9,557 bases of DNA, from assembly GCA_002423075.1 (NCBI GenBank), contig DIUS01000126.1:13327-22883 (forward strand), given 5' to 3'. Both the position numbers and the translations under genes were made by a program. Shown piece by piece: positions 1-7,678 of this stretch (positions are counted from its first letter, which is position 1; each line of letters opens with the position of its first letter). The notes under the pieces were generated by a model. It made no database searches. It saw only the letters and a program-made list of their open reading frames with translations, and had not been told where the DNA came from. Source of the DNA: Microbacteriaceae bacterium UBA6152 (GTDB lineage Bacteria > Actinomycetota > Actinomycetes > Actinomycetales > Microbacteriaceae).

Positions 1-2114
1 GCGTGCACCCACTCCCCCGCGGGCAGCGTCGCGGTGTGCGACGTCATCCCCTCCAGGGTGACCGGCGAGACGAGGATGCTCCTGCCGAGCATCCACTGCA
101 ACGGGTGGCTCCACAGCCGTTCGTCGTCGGGCCAGTCGAAAAACAGCGGCCGCATGAGAGACGTGCCCTGCCCGATCGCCCACGCACTCTCGGCCGAGAG
201 GTAGGGCACGAGCCCCTCGCGCAGCTGCACGATGCTGCGCACTGCGGGCAGCACGCGCTCGTCGCCCGTGCGCTCGGCGATGTTCCACGGCGTGCGGTCG
301 CGGCTGGGTGAGCGGTGGTGGTTGAACTCTGAGTGATACTGCATGATCGGCACGAAGGCCGCCGCGGCCATCGAGCGCAGGTAGAGCTCGGCCGTGGGGA
401 TCTCGCCGCTGAAACCCGCGATGTCCCAGCCCCAGTAGAGGATGCCGCTCGCTGTGGCGTTGAGGCCCGCGAAGAGTGACCAGCGGAACGCCTCCCACGT
501 CGAGTTCTCGTCACCCGCCCAAAAGGCGCCGTGCGCTTGCGAGCCCGTGAACCCGGCGCGCGAGAACGTGACGGGAGCCTTGCCCGCGCGCTTGAGCAGG
601 TCGCCAAACGCTTTCGTGTACGCGACGGGAAAGGTGTTGTTCGCCTCCTCGCCGCGGCGACCGTCGAGATAGCGCAGTTCGCGACCCCAGGCATGCTCGC
701 CGCCGTCGGTCTTGAATCCGTCGATGCCGAGCTCGTCGACGAGATAGCGGCGCTTCTCGGTCCACCACTCAGCCGCGCGATCGTCGGTGAGGTCGGGCAT
801 GAGCCCAAACGGAAACCACCAGCCGCGATTGCGGTATGGCCGCAGCCGACCGTCGGGGCCGGGCTCGCGGATGAGTACACCCTCACGCACGGCCGCGTCG
901 GCGTCGTGGCGCGTCTGATCGCGCGGGTGCGGCCGCATCTTGATGAGCGGAATCTGCCAGAGCAGTAGCGCGATGTCGCGCGCGTGCAGCTCGTCGACCA
1001 TTCCCTTCGGGTCGGGCCAGGCCCCCTCGGCCGGGAAGGTGAAGTCGGCCAGGCGCATCGGGCCGCCATCGGCGCGCGGCGTGTACTGCGCGTCGCGCCA
1101 GATGTGGAAGGTGCTCTCGTCGCTCCACGCCTCGATGACGATGCTGCCGACCGGGATGCCGTGCTCGCGGTGCAGGTCGGCCTGCCGCATGACCTCGGCC
1201 TGCGTGTTCCACTCGTTGCCGCTCGCCCAGAGCCGCAGCACCCAGTCGGGCAGCTGCTCGGGGCGGCCGACCTCGGCGAGGAAGGCGTCGAGCACTGCGT
1301 GCGGCGTGCCCGTGTAGGCGGCCACCTCGAGCTGCGCGTCGTCGCCGCTGGGGGCGGCGACCTCAGCCTCGATCATGAGGCGGTCAGGGGCGCTGACACC
1401 TACGTCGAACCACACGCGGCGCGCGGTGCGCACATGGAAGCCCCAGCCGCGCCCGCCCACGACGTGCGCGAAGGGCATGGGCAGGTAGGTCTTGCGCTCG
1501 GCGCCCTGCGACTTGTACTGCTCGAACACGACCGAGTCGAGAAAAGTGCCGCGGTGGTCGAGGGCGTCGAACCGCTCGCCGAATCCGCTCACGCGCTCGC
1601 CGTCGCTCAGCGCGAGCGCGAAGCGTGCCCGCAGCAGCCGCTCACCGTCGTCGAGCACCTCGACGCTGCCCGGCACGAGGCCGGCAGCGGCATCCACCGC
1701 CACCGTCTCGTCGGGAGCCGTTCGCCAGGCGGCGACCCGCACGTCGAACCAGCGGGTGCGCTGCGAGCCGGGCGCACTCGCGGGGCCGCCGACGAACCGG
1801 TAGCGGTACGCACGGTTCGGAGCGAACTCTTGCAGGGTCACCGAGTAGCCGCCCGCGGCGCGGGCGAGGCGGGCCTGTGCGCTCGCGAGGTGGCCGCCGT
1901 CGACGGTCTGCCCGCGCGAACGACGAACAGCACGATCGAGGGGATGCTCGCTCACCGCCGCTCCGTCATGCCACTGCAGCGTCACGACGTCGACCTCGGC
2001 CGACACGCGCACGCCGAGGGTCAGTGGCTCACCCGCGACAGGGTCGACGGGGTCGCGCTGCTCGGTGTCGACCGAGTAGGGGTGGCCCGAGCCGAACGGG
2101 ACGTGTCGGATCAT
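1..2114 (-). CDS. GH31 alpha-glycosidase, cytoplasmic (3' end beyond window)
   Basis: Retaining alpha-glycosidase of glycoside hydrolase family 31, probably releasing terminal sugars from imported alpha-glucosides. I translated 704 codons from the ATG at 2114; the frame stays open to the window edge, where a GEWVH motif typical of the start of the C-terminal beta domain appears, so perhaps 60-100 residues are missing. An N-terminal beta-sandwich domain occupies about 1-285, with GFGERFD at 177-183. The TIM barrel starts near WASGNEWNTQ (296-305) and contains IEAWSDE (327-333). The nucleophile is Asp470 in GFKTDGGE and the acid/base is Asp535 in FWAGDE; this 65-residue spacing is normal for the family. 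There is no signal peptide. The start overlaps the GH15 stop as ATGA, with GAGG 7 nt upstream (2122-2125). The KTDGGE form, in place of the KTDFGE of classical alpha-xylosidases, marks a different subgroup, so the substrate is not fixed by sequence. Confidence 0.95.
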   Translation of the reverse strand, partial: MIRHVPFGSGHPYSVDTEQRDPVDPVAGEPLTLGVRVSAEVDVVTLQWHDGAAVSEHPLDRAVRRSRGQTVDGGHLASAQARLARAAGGYSVTLQEFAPNRAYRYRFVGGPASAPGSQRTRWFDVRVAAWRTAPDETVAVDAAAGLVPGSVEVLDDGERLLRARFALALSDGERVSGFGERFDALDHRGTFLDSVVFEQYKSQGAERKTYLPMPFAHVVGGRGWGFHVRTARRVWFDVGVSAPDRLMIEAEVAAPSGDDAQLEVAAYTGTPHAVLDAFLAEVGRPEQLPDWVLRLWASGNEWNTQAEVMRQADLHREHGIPVGSIVIEAWSDESTFHIWRDAQYTPRADGGPMRLADFTFPAEGAWPDPKGMVDELHARDIALLLWQIPLIKMRPHPRDQTRHDADAAVREGVLIREPGPDGRLRPYRNRGWWFPFGLMPDLTDDRAAEWWTEKRRYLVDELGIDGFKTDGGEHAWGRELRYLDGRRGEEANNTFPVAYTKAFGDLLKRAGKAPVTFSRAGFTGSQAHGAFWAGDENSTWEAFRWSLFAGLNATASGILYWGWDIAGFSGEIPTAELYLRSMAAAAFVPIMQYHSEFNHHRSPSRDRTPWNIAERTGDERVLPAVRSIVQLREGLVPYLSAESAWAIGQGTSLMRPLFFDWPDDERLWSHPLQWMLGRSILVSPVTLEGMTSHTATLPAGEWVH

Positions 2115-3259
2115 GCGCGCACCTCGGCGGAGTGCGTCGTCGGCTGCAACACGTCGAGCTCAACGGCGAGCCGCACGAACATAGCGTGGCTCCACAGCAG
2201 GGGTGTGGCGACGGGGCCCCAGCGCTCGATCCACTCGTCGCGCCGCTCGGGCGCCAGCAGGTGGTCGGGCACCTGCTCGGGCAGAAAGCCCTCATCGGTT
2301 TCGGTGCGCGCGGCCCAGGTCAGCAGCCGAAGCGCAGCGCCGCGGTCACCCGCGCGCGCGTGGGCGAGACCGAGAAAGCAGCTCAGCAGGGGCCACTGCC
2401 CGCCGCCGTAGAACGTGTCGAGCAGGTAGCGGTGCACGCCGCCGTCGACGCTCAACTGCGTCTCGATCGCACGGATGCTCGCCAGGCCGAGCGGGCTCGT
2501 CGCCTCGACGACGCCGAGCGGCGCGATCACGGCCGCGAGCGAGCCATCGACCGCGGCCGAGCCGAACCACTTGGCGAGGTGTCCGTCGTGCGTGCCCCGG
2601 TCGGCGATGAGAACGCGGGCGGATGCTGCTGCCGAGCTCGCGGATTCGGCACGGTCGGCCGTCAGCAGGTCAGAGCGCGCCGCGGCCTCGAACCCGGCGA
2701 TGACGCAGCCGAGCGTCGAGACGTGGGTCTCGGCGGCGTGCTCCTCCCACCAGTCGTAGCAGGGGCGCGACCAGGTGGCGAGCAAGTAGTCGACACTGAG
2801 TTGGATGCCCTCGGCCCAGCGGTCGAGGTCAAGGCCGTGGCGGTCGGCGTGGGCGATGCACGCCCATACCCAGGTGCCATAGCCATCGGTCTGAAAGTCC
2901 CACCAGTCGTCGTCACCCTCGTCTCCGTCGAAGGTGAAGCGGGTGGCGAGCATGCGCTCATCGGGCAGCGGAGTGCCGGCGGCTTCGGCGGCGACGATCT
3001 CGGCGACGCGGTCGCGGCGCTGGTCGAGCATCCGGCTGCACCAGTCGAAGAAGCGCGAGGCCGACTCGACGGCGCCCGCCGCCGACATGCCGTCGGCGAT
3101 GAAGGCGCCGTCGCGGAACCAGCTGTAGCCCTGGTAGGCCGAGAAGGTGGGGCTCGCGGGGTAGGCGCCGCCCGCGTGCTGCAGGCTCTCGATGAGGGCC
3201 ACGCTGCGCGCGGCGAGGTCGGCGAGCTGATCGAGATCGCTCGAGGTGGTGATGGTCAT
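2111..3259 (-). CDS. Compact GH15 glucoamylase/isomaltose glucohydrolase-like enzyme
   Basis: Predicted inverting exo-alpha-glucosidase of family GH15, releasing glucose from the non-reducing end of alpha-glucosides in the cytoplasm. At 382 residues it is essentially the (alpha/alpha)6 barrel alone; typical bacterial glucoamylases are 600-700 residues with an N-terminal beta-sandwich, and no signal peptide is present. WFRD (47-50) matches the Arg-Asp pair that holds the subsite -1 glucose. DFQTDGYG (121-128) matches the conserved QxDxxG segment. WWEEH (170-174) supplies the likely general acid Glu172, and LPEQV (326-330) the likely general base Glu328; PLLWSHA (353-359) follows, as in the family. 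The ATG at 3259 has GGAGGG upstream (3269-3274). Short GH15 proteins of this form include the isomaltose glucohydrolase described from Kribbella, so alpha-1,6 specificity is a reasonable guess. A trehalase-like or maltose-type activity is not excluded. Confidence 0.87.
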   Translation of the reverse strand: MTITTSSDLDQLADLAARSVALIESLQHAGGAYPASPTFSAYQGYSWFRDGAFIADGMSAAGAVESASRFFDWCSRMLDQRRDRVAEIVAAEAAGTPLPDERMLATRFTFDGDEGDDDWWDFQTDGYGTWVWACIAHADRHGLDLDRWAEGIQLSVDYLLATWSRPCYDWWEEHAAETHVSTLGCVIAGFEAAARSDLLTADRAESASSAAASARVLIADRGTHDGHLAKWFGSAAVDGSLAAVIAPLGVVEATSPLGLASIRAIETQLSVDGGVHRYLLDTFYGGGQWPLLSCFLGLAHARAGDRGAALRLLTWAARTETDEGFLPEQVPDHLLAPERRDEWIERWGPVATPLLWSHAMFVRLAVELDVLQPTTHSAEVRA

Positions 3260-3287
3260 GAGCGTGGGCCCTCCAGGGCGTGGCCGG

Positions 3288-3325
3288 GGTGGGGTTCCGG
3301 CGACTCGCGCCGCCGGAACCCCACC
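3288..3325 (-). promoter_or_regulatory. Intercistronic stem-loop between binding protein and GH15 genes
   Basis: A perfect 15-bp inverted repeat (3288-3302 with 3311-3325) closes an 8-nt loop. It starts 19 nt after the binding-protein stop and ends well before the GH15 ribosome-binding site. The stem is G/C rich and no T-run follows on the minus strand, so it is not a classical intrinsic terminator. In sugar ABC operons, hairpins placed just behind the binding-protein gene commonly protect its mRNA from 3' decay or cause partial termination, raising binding protein over downstream products. That role is inferred from position. Confidence 0.75.
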
Positions 3326-3344
3326 GAGAGGTCGAGTGTACGGA

Positions 3345-4589
3345 TCAGCCGCCGATGACGGCGTTGATGCGCTCCTCAGCGCTCGCGAGCGCTTCGGCCA
3401 CGGTCTTGCGACCGGCCTGCGCCTCGATGAGCTCCTCGTTCATGATGTCTTGCATTTCCTGCTGGCCGGTCGCCACGATCGGCTGAATCGCGATGCCGTC
3501 GAGCGAGTCGAAGACCGCCTGGCGATTGGCCGGGTTGTCTTTCGTCAGGTAGACCCCGAGCTGCGACTCGTCGCTGATGGGCGGCAGCTCCCAGCCCGAG
3601 TCGAGACGCACGTCGACCATGGTCTGCGACGAGGTCAAGAACTCGGCGAACAGCGTGGCGGCCTCGATGTTCTCGGAGGTCGCCGAGACGCCCACGGCGT
3701 TCGAGAAGACGCCGCTGGCCTGCTGAGTGTTGCCCGGCTCGACCGCGATGTCCCAGCTGAACGGAACATCGGCGACGGCGCCGAACACCCAGATGCCGGT
3801 GTGCAACATACCGAGCTTGCCCTCGACGAACAGGTTCGTGTCGAAGTCGGGCGTGCCCTGACCCTGTTCGATGGTCGGCATGACGGTGCCGCTCTTGTTC
3901 ACGAGCCACTCGGCAGCCTCGATGCCGCCCGGCGTGTTGAAGGCCACAGCGGTGCGGTCGTCGTTCAAGAACGACTCGCCGTTCTGCGCGAGCACCTTGT
4001 AGTACTCGAAGAAGGAGACCGGCTGGTGGCTGCCCCAGATGTCGTCGCCGAGCGCGGTGATCGCCTCAGCGGCGGCCTGCTCGTCGGCCCAGGTCCAGTC
4101 GCTCGTCGGGTAGTCGAGACCCGCCTGGTCGAACAGATCGGCGTTGTAGTAGAGCACGACGGCCGAGAACGAGCTCGGCAGACCGTAGCTGACGCCGTCG
4201 CGCGAGTACGCCTCGATGAGCGACTCGCGGTAGGCCTCGGGGTTCGCGACCTCGAGGGGAGCCAGAGCGCCCGAGTCAGCGAGCGTCTGGAAGAACCCGA
4301 AGTCGGTGTCGACCACGTCTGCGATCGAGCCGGCCGCGAGGTCGGTCTGCAGCGCCGTGAAGTAGTCGCCGTAGGGCAGCGTCGTCACCTCGACGGTGAT
4401 GTTCGGGTTCTCGGCCTCGAAGGCGTCGACGATGGCGGTGAGGTTGTCTTCGTTGCCTCCCGCCGAGATGAAGTTGCTGTAGGTGATGGTGACCGGGCCT
4501 TCGGGCTCGGCCGGCTCGGTGGCGCAGCCGCCGAGCACGAGAGCGGTGACGCCGGCGAGACCGACGGCAGCGATGAGTGAACGCTTCAT
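3345..4589 (-). CDS. ABC transporter sugar-binding lipoprotein (CUT1 family)
   Basis: Extracellular solute-binding protein, family 1, that captures an oligosaccharide for the MalF/MalG-type permeases encoded just upstream. It has 414 residues, the usual size. The N-terminus is a lipoprotein signal: MKRS, a hydrophobic stretch at 5-19, then lipobox LGGC with the acylated Cys22, followed by an acidic, flexible linker (ATEPAEPEGP). The mature part opens with VTITYSNF and a segment around 45-75 with the typical AFEAENPNITVEV pattern of CUT1 binding proteins. It is rich in aromatic residues suited to stacking on sugars, including WTWAD and FFEYYK in the middle. The ATG at 4589 has AAAGGAG (4601-4607) 11 nt upstream. 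It is the third gene after the repressor; binding-protein genes more often precede their permeases. The ligand cannot be read from sequence, but the downstream GH15 and GH31 genes argue for an alpha-glucoside. Confidence 0.95.
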   Translation of the reverse strand: MKRSLIAAVGLAGVTALVLGGCATEPAEPEGPVTITYSNFISAGGNEDNLTAIVDAFEAENPNITVEVTTLPYGDYFTALQTDLAAGSIADVVDTDFGFFQTLADSGALAPLEVANPEAYRESLIEAYSRDGVSYGLPSSFSAVVLYYNADLFDQAGLDYPTSDWTWADEQAAAEAITALGDDIWGSHQPVSFFEYYKVLAQNGESFLNDDRTAVAFNTPGGIEAAEWLVNKSGTVMPTIEQGQGTPDFDTNLFVEGKLGMLHTGIWVFGAVADVPFSWDIAVEPGNTQQASGVFSNAVGVSATSENIEAATLFAEFLTSSQTMVDVRLDSGWELPPISDESQLGVYLTKDNPANRQAVFDSLDGIAIQPIVATGQQEMQDIMNEELIEAQAGRKTVAEALASAEERINAVIGG

Positions 4590-4600
4590 GTGAGTGCTAT

Positions 4601-4607
4601 CTCCTTT
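4601..4607 (-). promoter_or_regulatory. Ribosome-binding site of the binding-protein gene
   Basis: AAAGGAG on the minus strand, 11 nt before the ATG. It is the best Shine-Dalgarno match in the operon and lies in a 69-nt gap, so this gene is translated independently, unlike the overlapping permease genes before it. This fits a need for excess binding protein. I saw no convincing promoter in the gap. Confidence 0.7.
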
Positions 4608-4658
4608 GATTTTCGGTACCGGTGGTGCGGATCTTTTTGATGGGTGGGTTCCCGAGGA

Positions 4659-5486
4659 CTACTTGATCCCCGAGCTGGCGACGCCCTGGATGATGTACTT
4701 CTGGGCGAAGATGTAAAGCGCGAGCATGGGCAGCACGCTGATGACAGAACCGGCCATGACGACGTCCCATGCGGTCGTGTACTGGCCCTGCAGGCCGGCG
4801 AGTGCGATGGGCAGTGTCTGTAGCTCGGGCGATCGCAGCACGATTAACGGCCATAGGAAGCTGTTCCAGCTGCCCATGAAGGCGAAGATCGTCAGGGTCG
4901 CGAGCGCGGGCTTGATGTTCGGCAGGATGATCGAGAAGAAGGTGCGGAAGTGGCCCGCGCCGTCGAGCGTTGCGGCCTCGTCGAGCTCGCGCGGCACCTG
5001 GTTGACGGCCTGCCGCAACAGGAAGATGCCGAAGGCGCTCGCAAAGGTGGGTAGCAGGGCACCGAGGTAGGTGTTGAGCAAGCCGAAAGTCTTCAGTTGG
5101 GCGAAGAGCGGCACGACCAGCACTTGCAGCGGAATCATCATGGTCGCGAGGTACACGGCAAAGACGACGCCGCGCCCGCGGAACGGCAGTCGGCTGAAAG
5201 CGTAGGCGGCGGTCGCGCTCGTGAAGAGCTGCACGATCGTGGTGATGGCTGCGAGCATGAGGCTGTTCATCACGACCCTTGCGAAGGGCCGCTCGGTGAA
5301 GAGGGTCTCATAGGCCGCGAACGACGGATTCTCGGGCCACAGCCGTGGCGTAATTGAGAAGCCCGCTCCCGGAGTGATGGAGGTGATGAACGTCCACAAA
5401 AACGGGAAGAACATCGCCAGCGCGCCGAGGATGACGGCGATGTGCAGCACGACCCAGGCCGTGCGGCTCGTGGTGCGCTCACGCAT
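4659..5486 (-). CDS. Sugar ABC transporter permease, MalG type
   Basis: Inner-membrane permease subunit of a CUT1 sugar importer, pairing with the MalF-type subunit. It has 275 residues with six likely membrane segments, at about 12-36, 72-95, 106-128, 140-160, 195-215 and 241-262. The EAA loop that docks onto the ATPase lies at 168-189 (LDEAATLDGAG, then ILP). The conserved SWNSFLWP at 206-213 and the C-terminal QKYIIQGV near 262-269 are typical of MalG-type subunits. The ATG at 5486 lies inside the end of the upstream permease gene (8-nt overlap, different frame), with only a weak GGTGG as ribosome-binding site, so translation is probably coupled. No ATPase gene follows; actinobacterial importers of this class usually share one ATPase (MsiK) encoded elsewhere. 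Confidence 0.95.
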   Translation of the reverse strand: MRERTTSRTAWVVLHIAVILGALAMFFPFLWTFITSITPGAGFSITPRLWPENPSFAAYETLFTERPFARVVMNSLMLAAITTIVQLFTSATAAYAFSRLPFRGRGVVFAVYLATMMIPLQVLVVPLFAQLKTFGLLNTYLGALLPTFASAFGIFLLRQAVNQVPRELDEAATLDGAGHFRTFFSIILPNIKPALATLTIFAFMGSWNSFLWPLIVLRSPELQTLPIALAGLQGQYTTAWDVVMAGSVISVLPMLALYIFAQKYIIQGVASSGIK

Positions 5487-6432
5487 AGTGCACCCACCGC
5501 TTCTGACCGATGATCTGCACGACCGTGACGGCGAGGATCACGGCGAAGAGCATCCACGACAACGCCGAGGCCTCGCCGGCCGCGCCGTAGCGGAACGTCA
5601 GGTCGTAAATCTGCTGCACGACGACCTGGCTCGAACCCGCCGGGCCGCCGCCCGTCATGGCGTAGACCTGGTCGAAGACCTGAAAGCCGTTGATGAGCGA
5701 GATCACGACGACGAAGAACGTGCTCGGGCTCAGCATCGGCAGCGTGACGTGGCGGAAGCGCGTCCACGCGCCCGCGCCGTCGACCTTGGCCGCGTCGTAG
5801 AGGTCGGGGTTGATCGCCTGGAGGCCGGCGAGAAGGATCACCATCACGAAGCCGAGGTCTTTCCAGGCGCTCGCGAGAATGATCGAGGGCATCGACCAGG
5901 CGGGTTCGGTCCACCAGCCGGGGCCTTCGATGCCGACCCAGCCGAGCACGGTATTGACGACGCCGTTGTTGGGGTTGAGCAGCCAGCGCCAGACGATCGC
6001 GACGGCGATCCAGCTCGTGACCACCGGCAAGAAATAGATGCCTCGCCAGAACGCGCGACCCTTGAGTGCACGGTTGAGCGCGAGCGCGAGAAAGAGGCCG
6101 CCGACGTAGACCAGCGGCAGGTAGCCGACGATGTAGTACAGGGTGTTGCCGAAGACCGCTGCTGTACGCGGGTCGGCGATCAACTCGGCGAAGTTGTCGA
6201 GGCCGACGAACTGCATGGGCGTGATGAGGTTCCAGTCGTTGAGGCTGATCCACGCCGCCGACACCATCGGCACAAGCACGAACAGCGCGAGCGGCACGGC
6301 GCTCGGCAGCAGGAACGCCGCGACGGTGAGGCCATAGCGCCAGCCACGCCTCGCCGGTGGCCGCACAGGCGCCGTCAAGCGCGTGACCGGCGCTCGGTCG
6401 ACAAGGCTCGTCTGCAGTGTCGAGACGCTCAC
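5479..6432 (-). CDS. Sugar ABC transporter permease, MalF type
   Basis: Inner-membrane permease subunit, partner of the MalG-type protein. It has 317 residues, with a cytoplasmic N-terminus of about 33 residues ending in basic RRGWRYG and six likely membrane segments at about 35-57, 95-118, 131-152, 184-206, 237-254 and 290-308. The EAA loop is at 210-232 (DLYDAAKVDGAG, then TLP). GFQVFDQVYAMTGGGP at 249-264 is the hallmark of this family. The start codon is GTG at 6432, chosen because it overlaps the repressor stop as GTGA and has GGAG 7 nt upstream (6440-6443). The gene follows the ROK repressor directly, so regulator and transporter share one transcript. Confidence 0.95.
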   Translation of the reverse strand: MSVSTLQTSLVDRAPVTRLTAPVRPPARRGWRYGLTVAAFLLPSAVPLALFVLVPMVSAAWISLNDWNLITPMQFVGLDNFAELIADPRTAAVFGNTLYYIVGYLPLVYVGGLFLALALNRALKGRAFWRGIYFLPVVTSWIAVAIVWRWLLNPNNGVVNTVLGWVGIEGPGWWTEPAWSMPSIILASAWKDLGFVMVILLAGLQAINPDLYDAAKVDGAGAWTRFRHVTLPMLSPSTFFVVVISLINGFQVFDQVYAMTGGGPAGSSQVVVQQIYDLTFRYGAAGEASALSWMLFAVILAVTVVQIIGQKRWVHYA

Positions 6433-7649
6433 GACGGGTCTCCGACCGGGGCCGCCTGCTCGACGAGCCGCTGCCGCACCAGGTCGCCTTGCTCGCCCGC
6501 GACACCGTAGGCGTCGAAGGGGGTCGCGAGCACGAGGGTCGCCGCACCCTGGGCCCAGCTGTCGTCTTGCCAGCTCTCGACGGCGACGGCGACTCCGCGG
6601 CGCGAGGGCATGAGGGCGGCGCGAAAGGCGGGCTCGAAGCCGAACGACCAGTGCGCCCAGTCGGTCGTGCCTTCGCCGAGCACGATGATGATCTCGGGAT
6701 CAAGCGCGTGCACGAGACCGGCGAGCGTGCGGCCGAGCAGGTGCCCCGCCTCACTGAAGATCGCCGCGGCAGCCGCGTCTCCCCCGACGGCGGCATCGCG
6801 CAGTGCAGCGAGGGGAGCATCGGCGGCGATCACACCCCGTTCGCGGGCGATGCGCACGAGTGCGTCTTCGCTGATGAAGTTCTCGAGGCAACCGCGGTTG
6901 CCGCAGCTACACAGCGGGCCATCGTCGCGCACCGGAATGTGGCCGATCTCACCGGCACCGCCGCTGGTGCCGCGCACGATGACCCCATCGATGACGATCG
7001 CGGCTCCGACACCCGTGCCGATCGTCACGACGAGGAAATTGCGGTGCCGACGACCGAGCCCGTAGAGACGCTCGGCCATGGCCACAGCGTTGACGTTGTT
7101 CTCGACGAGCACGGGCAGACCCAGCTCGCGGCGCAGCGTCGAGCCGATCGGCACATTGGTCCAGCCGAGCTGCGTGGAGTTGACGATGCCCGTGCCTTGA
7201 GCATCCACATCGCCCGGAACCCCGACGCCGATGCCCAGCAGGGGCGTGTCGGCTCCCCCGGCGATAAAGCGGCGCAGTCGGTCGGCGAGCACGGCGAGCA
7301 TCGTGCTCGCCGCCGCATCGAAGGGTTCGCTCGCGGTGCGGCCGACCGTGCCGTCGATACCGACCTCGACGAAGGCAAGGTGGTCGGCGGCGACCTTCAC
7401 GCCGACCGCGCGACCGGCGCTCGCGACGAGTCCGAGCATGCGCGCGGGGCGACCGCCCTGGCTCGCCTGATGGGCGAGCTCGCGAATGAGGCCGTCGGCG
7501 ATGAGATCTTTCGACAGCTGCGTCATGAGCGCCGGCGAGAGCGAGAGAGACCGGGCGAGTTCAGCCCGCGAGGCGGGACCGTGCGCGCCCAGGTGCGCGA
7601 GAATCGCAGACCTGTTCACGTCGGTGCGTGCCATCGGACGAAGCGCCAT
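6429..7649 (-). CDS. ROK-family transcriptional repressor of the operon
   Basis: Sugar-responsive DNA-binding regulator of the ROK family (NagC/Mlc/XylR type), 406 residues. An N-terminal winged helix-turn-helix covers about 8-65, with RAELARSLSLSPALMTQLSK as the likely HTH. The rest is a sugar-kinase-like fold: GTGVGAA (211-217), GGAGEIGH (230-237), and the ROK zinc motif CSCGNRGC with ligands His237, Cys247, Cys249 and Cys254, followed by Glu256. ROK sugar kinases carry END-x-N with a catalytic Asp; here it reads ENNVN, with Asn185 in that place, and the N-terminal DxGxT phosphate loop is absent. It should therefore bind sugar without phosphorylating it. The ATG at 7649 follows AAGGGA; Met6 is an alternative start. 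As first gene, with a palindrome at its own transcription start, it probably represses itself and the five genes behind it until an inducer sugar binds. Confidence 0.94.
   Translation of the reverse strand: MALRPMARTDVNRSAILAHLGAHGPASRAELARSLSLSPALMTQLSKDLIADGLIRELAHQASQGGRPARMLGLVASAGRAVGVKVAADHLAFVEVGIDGTVGRTASEPFDAAASTMLAVLADRLRRFIAGGADTPLLGIGVGVPGDVDAQGTGIVNSTQLGWTNVPIGSTLRRELGLPVLVENNVNAVAMAERLYGLGRRHRNFLVVTIGTGVGAAIVIDGVIVRGTSGGAGEIGHIPVRDDGPLCSCGNRGCLENFISEDALVRIARERGVIAADAPLAALRDAAVGGDAAAAAIFSEAGHLLGRTLAGLVHALDPEIIIVLGEGTTDWAHWSFGFEPAFRAALMPSRRGVAVAVESWQDDSWAQGAATLVLATPFDAYGVAGEQGDLVRQRLVEQAAPVGDPS
6440..6443 (-). promoter_or_regulatory. Ribosome-binding site setting the GTG start of the MalF-type permease
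   Basis: GGAG on the minus strand, 7 nt before the GTG at 6432 and inside the last codons of the repressor gene. It supports the GTG start and re-initiation by ribosomes finishing the repressor. Confidence 0.6.
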
Positions 7650-7653
7650 TGGT

Positions 7654-7678
7654 GTCCCTTACTTCAATAGTAAAGAAA
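7654..7678. promoter_or_regulatory. Candidate ROK operator palindrome
   Basis: The core is TTACT-N5-AGTAA (7659-7673), perfect in both arms. Imperfect symmetry extends about seven bases further on each side, centred on 7666. It lies between the -10 hexamer and the repressor ATG, over the predicted transcription start and into the ribosome-binding region, where a bound repressor would block initiation. ROK repressors bind A/T-rich palindromes of this kind, and the A/T content stands out from the G/C-rich surroundings. Assignment to the adjacent ROK protein is inference. Confidence 0.65.

Noticed and set aside
44..1212. Minus-strand frames 44-1069 and 883-1212 as separate genes
   Set aside because: The GH31 frame, open through the window edge, covers this region with catalytic Asp470 and Asp535 in place. 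The other frames are Arg/Ser-rich shadows.
984..4580. Long plus-strand open frames opposite the hydrolase and binding-protein genes (984-2411, 1625-3358, 3246-4580)
   Set aside because: They are antisense shadows typical of G/C-rich coding DNA. Their translations are Arg/Ala/Gly-rich without recognisable domains, whereas the minus-strand frames give clear families with intact motifs.
5270..7670. Long open frames overlapping the permease and repressor genes (minus 5270-6820, plus 5374-6510, plus 6417-7670)
   Set aside because: These are out-of-frame or antisense shadows. The 5270-6820 frame runs across two real gene junctions and has low-complexity composition.
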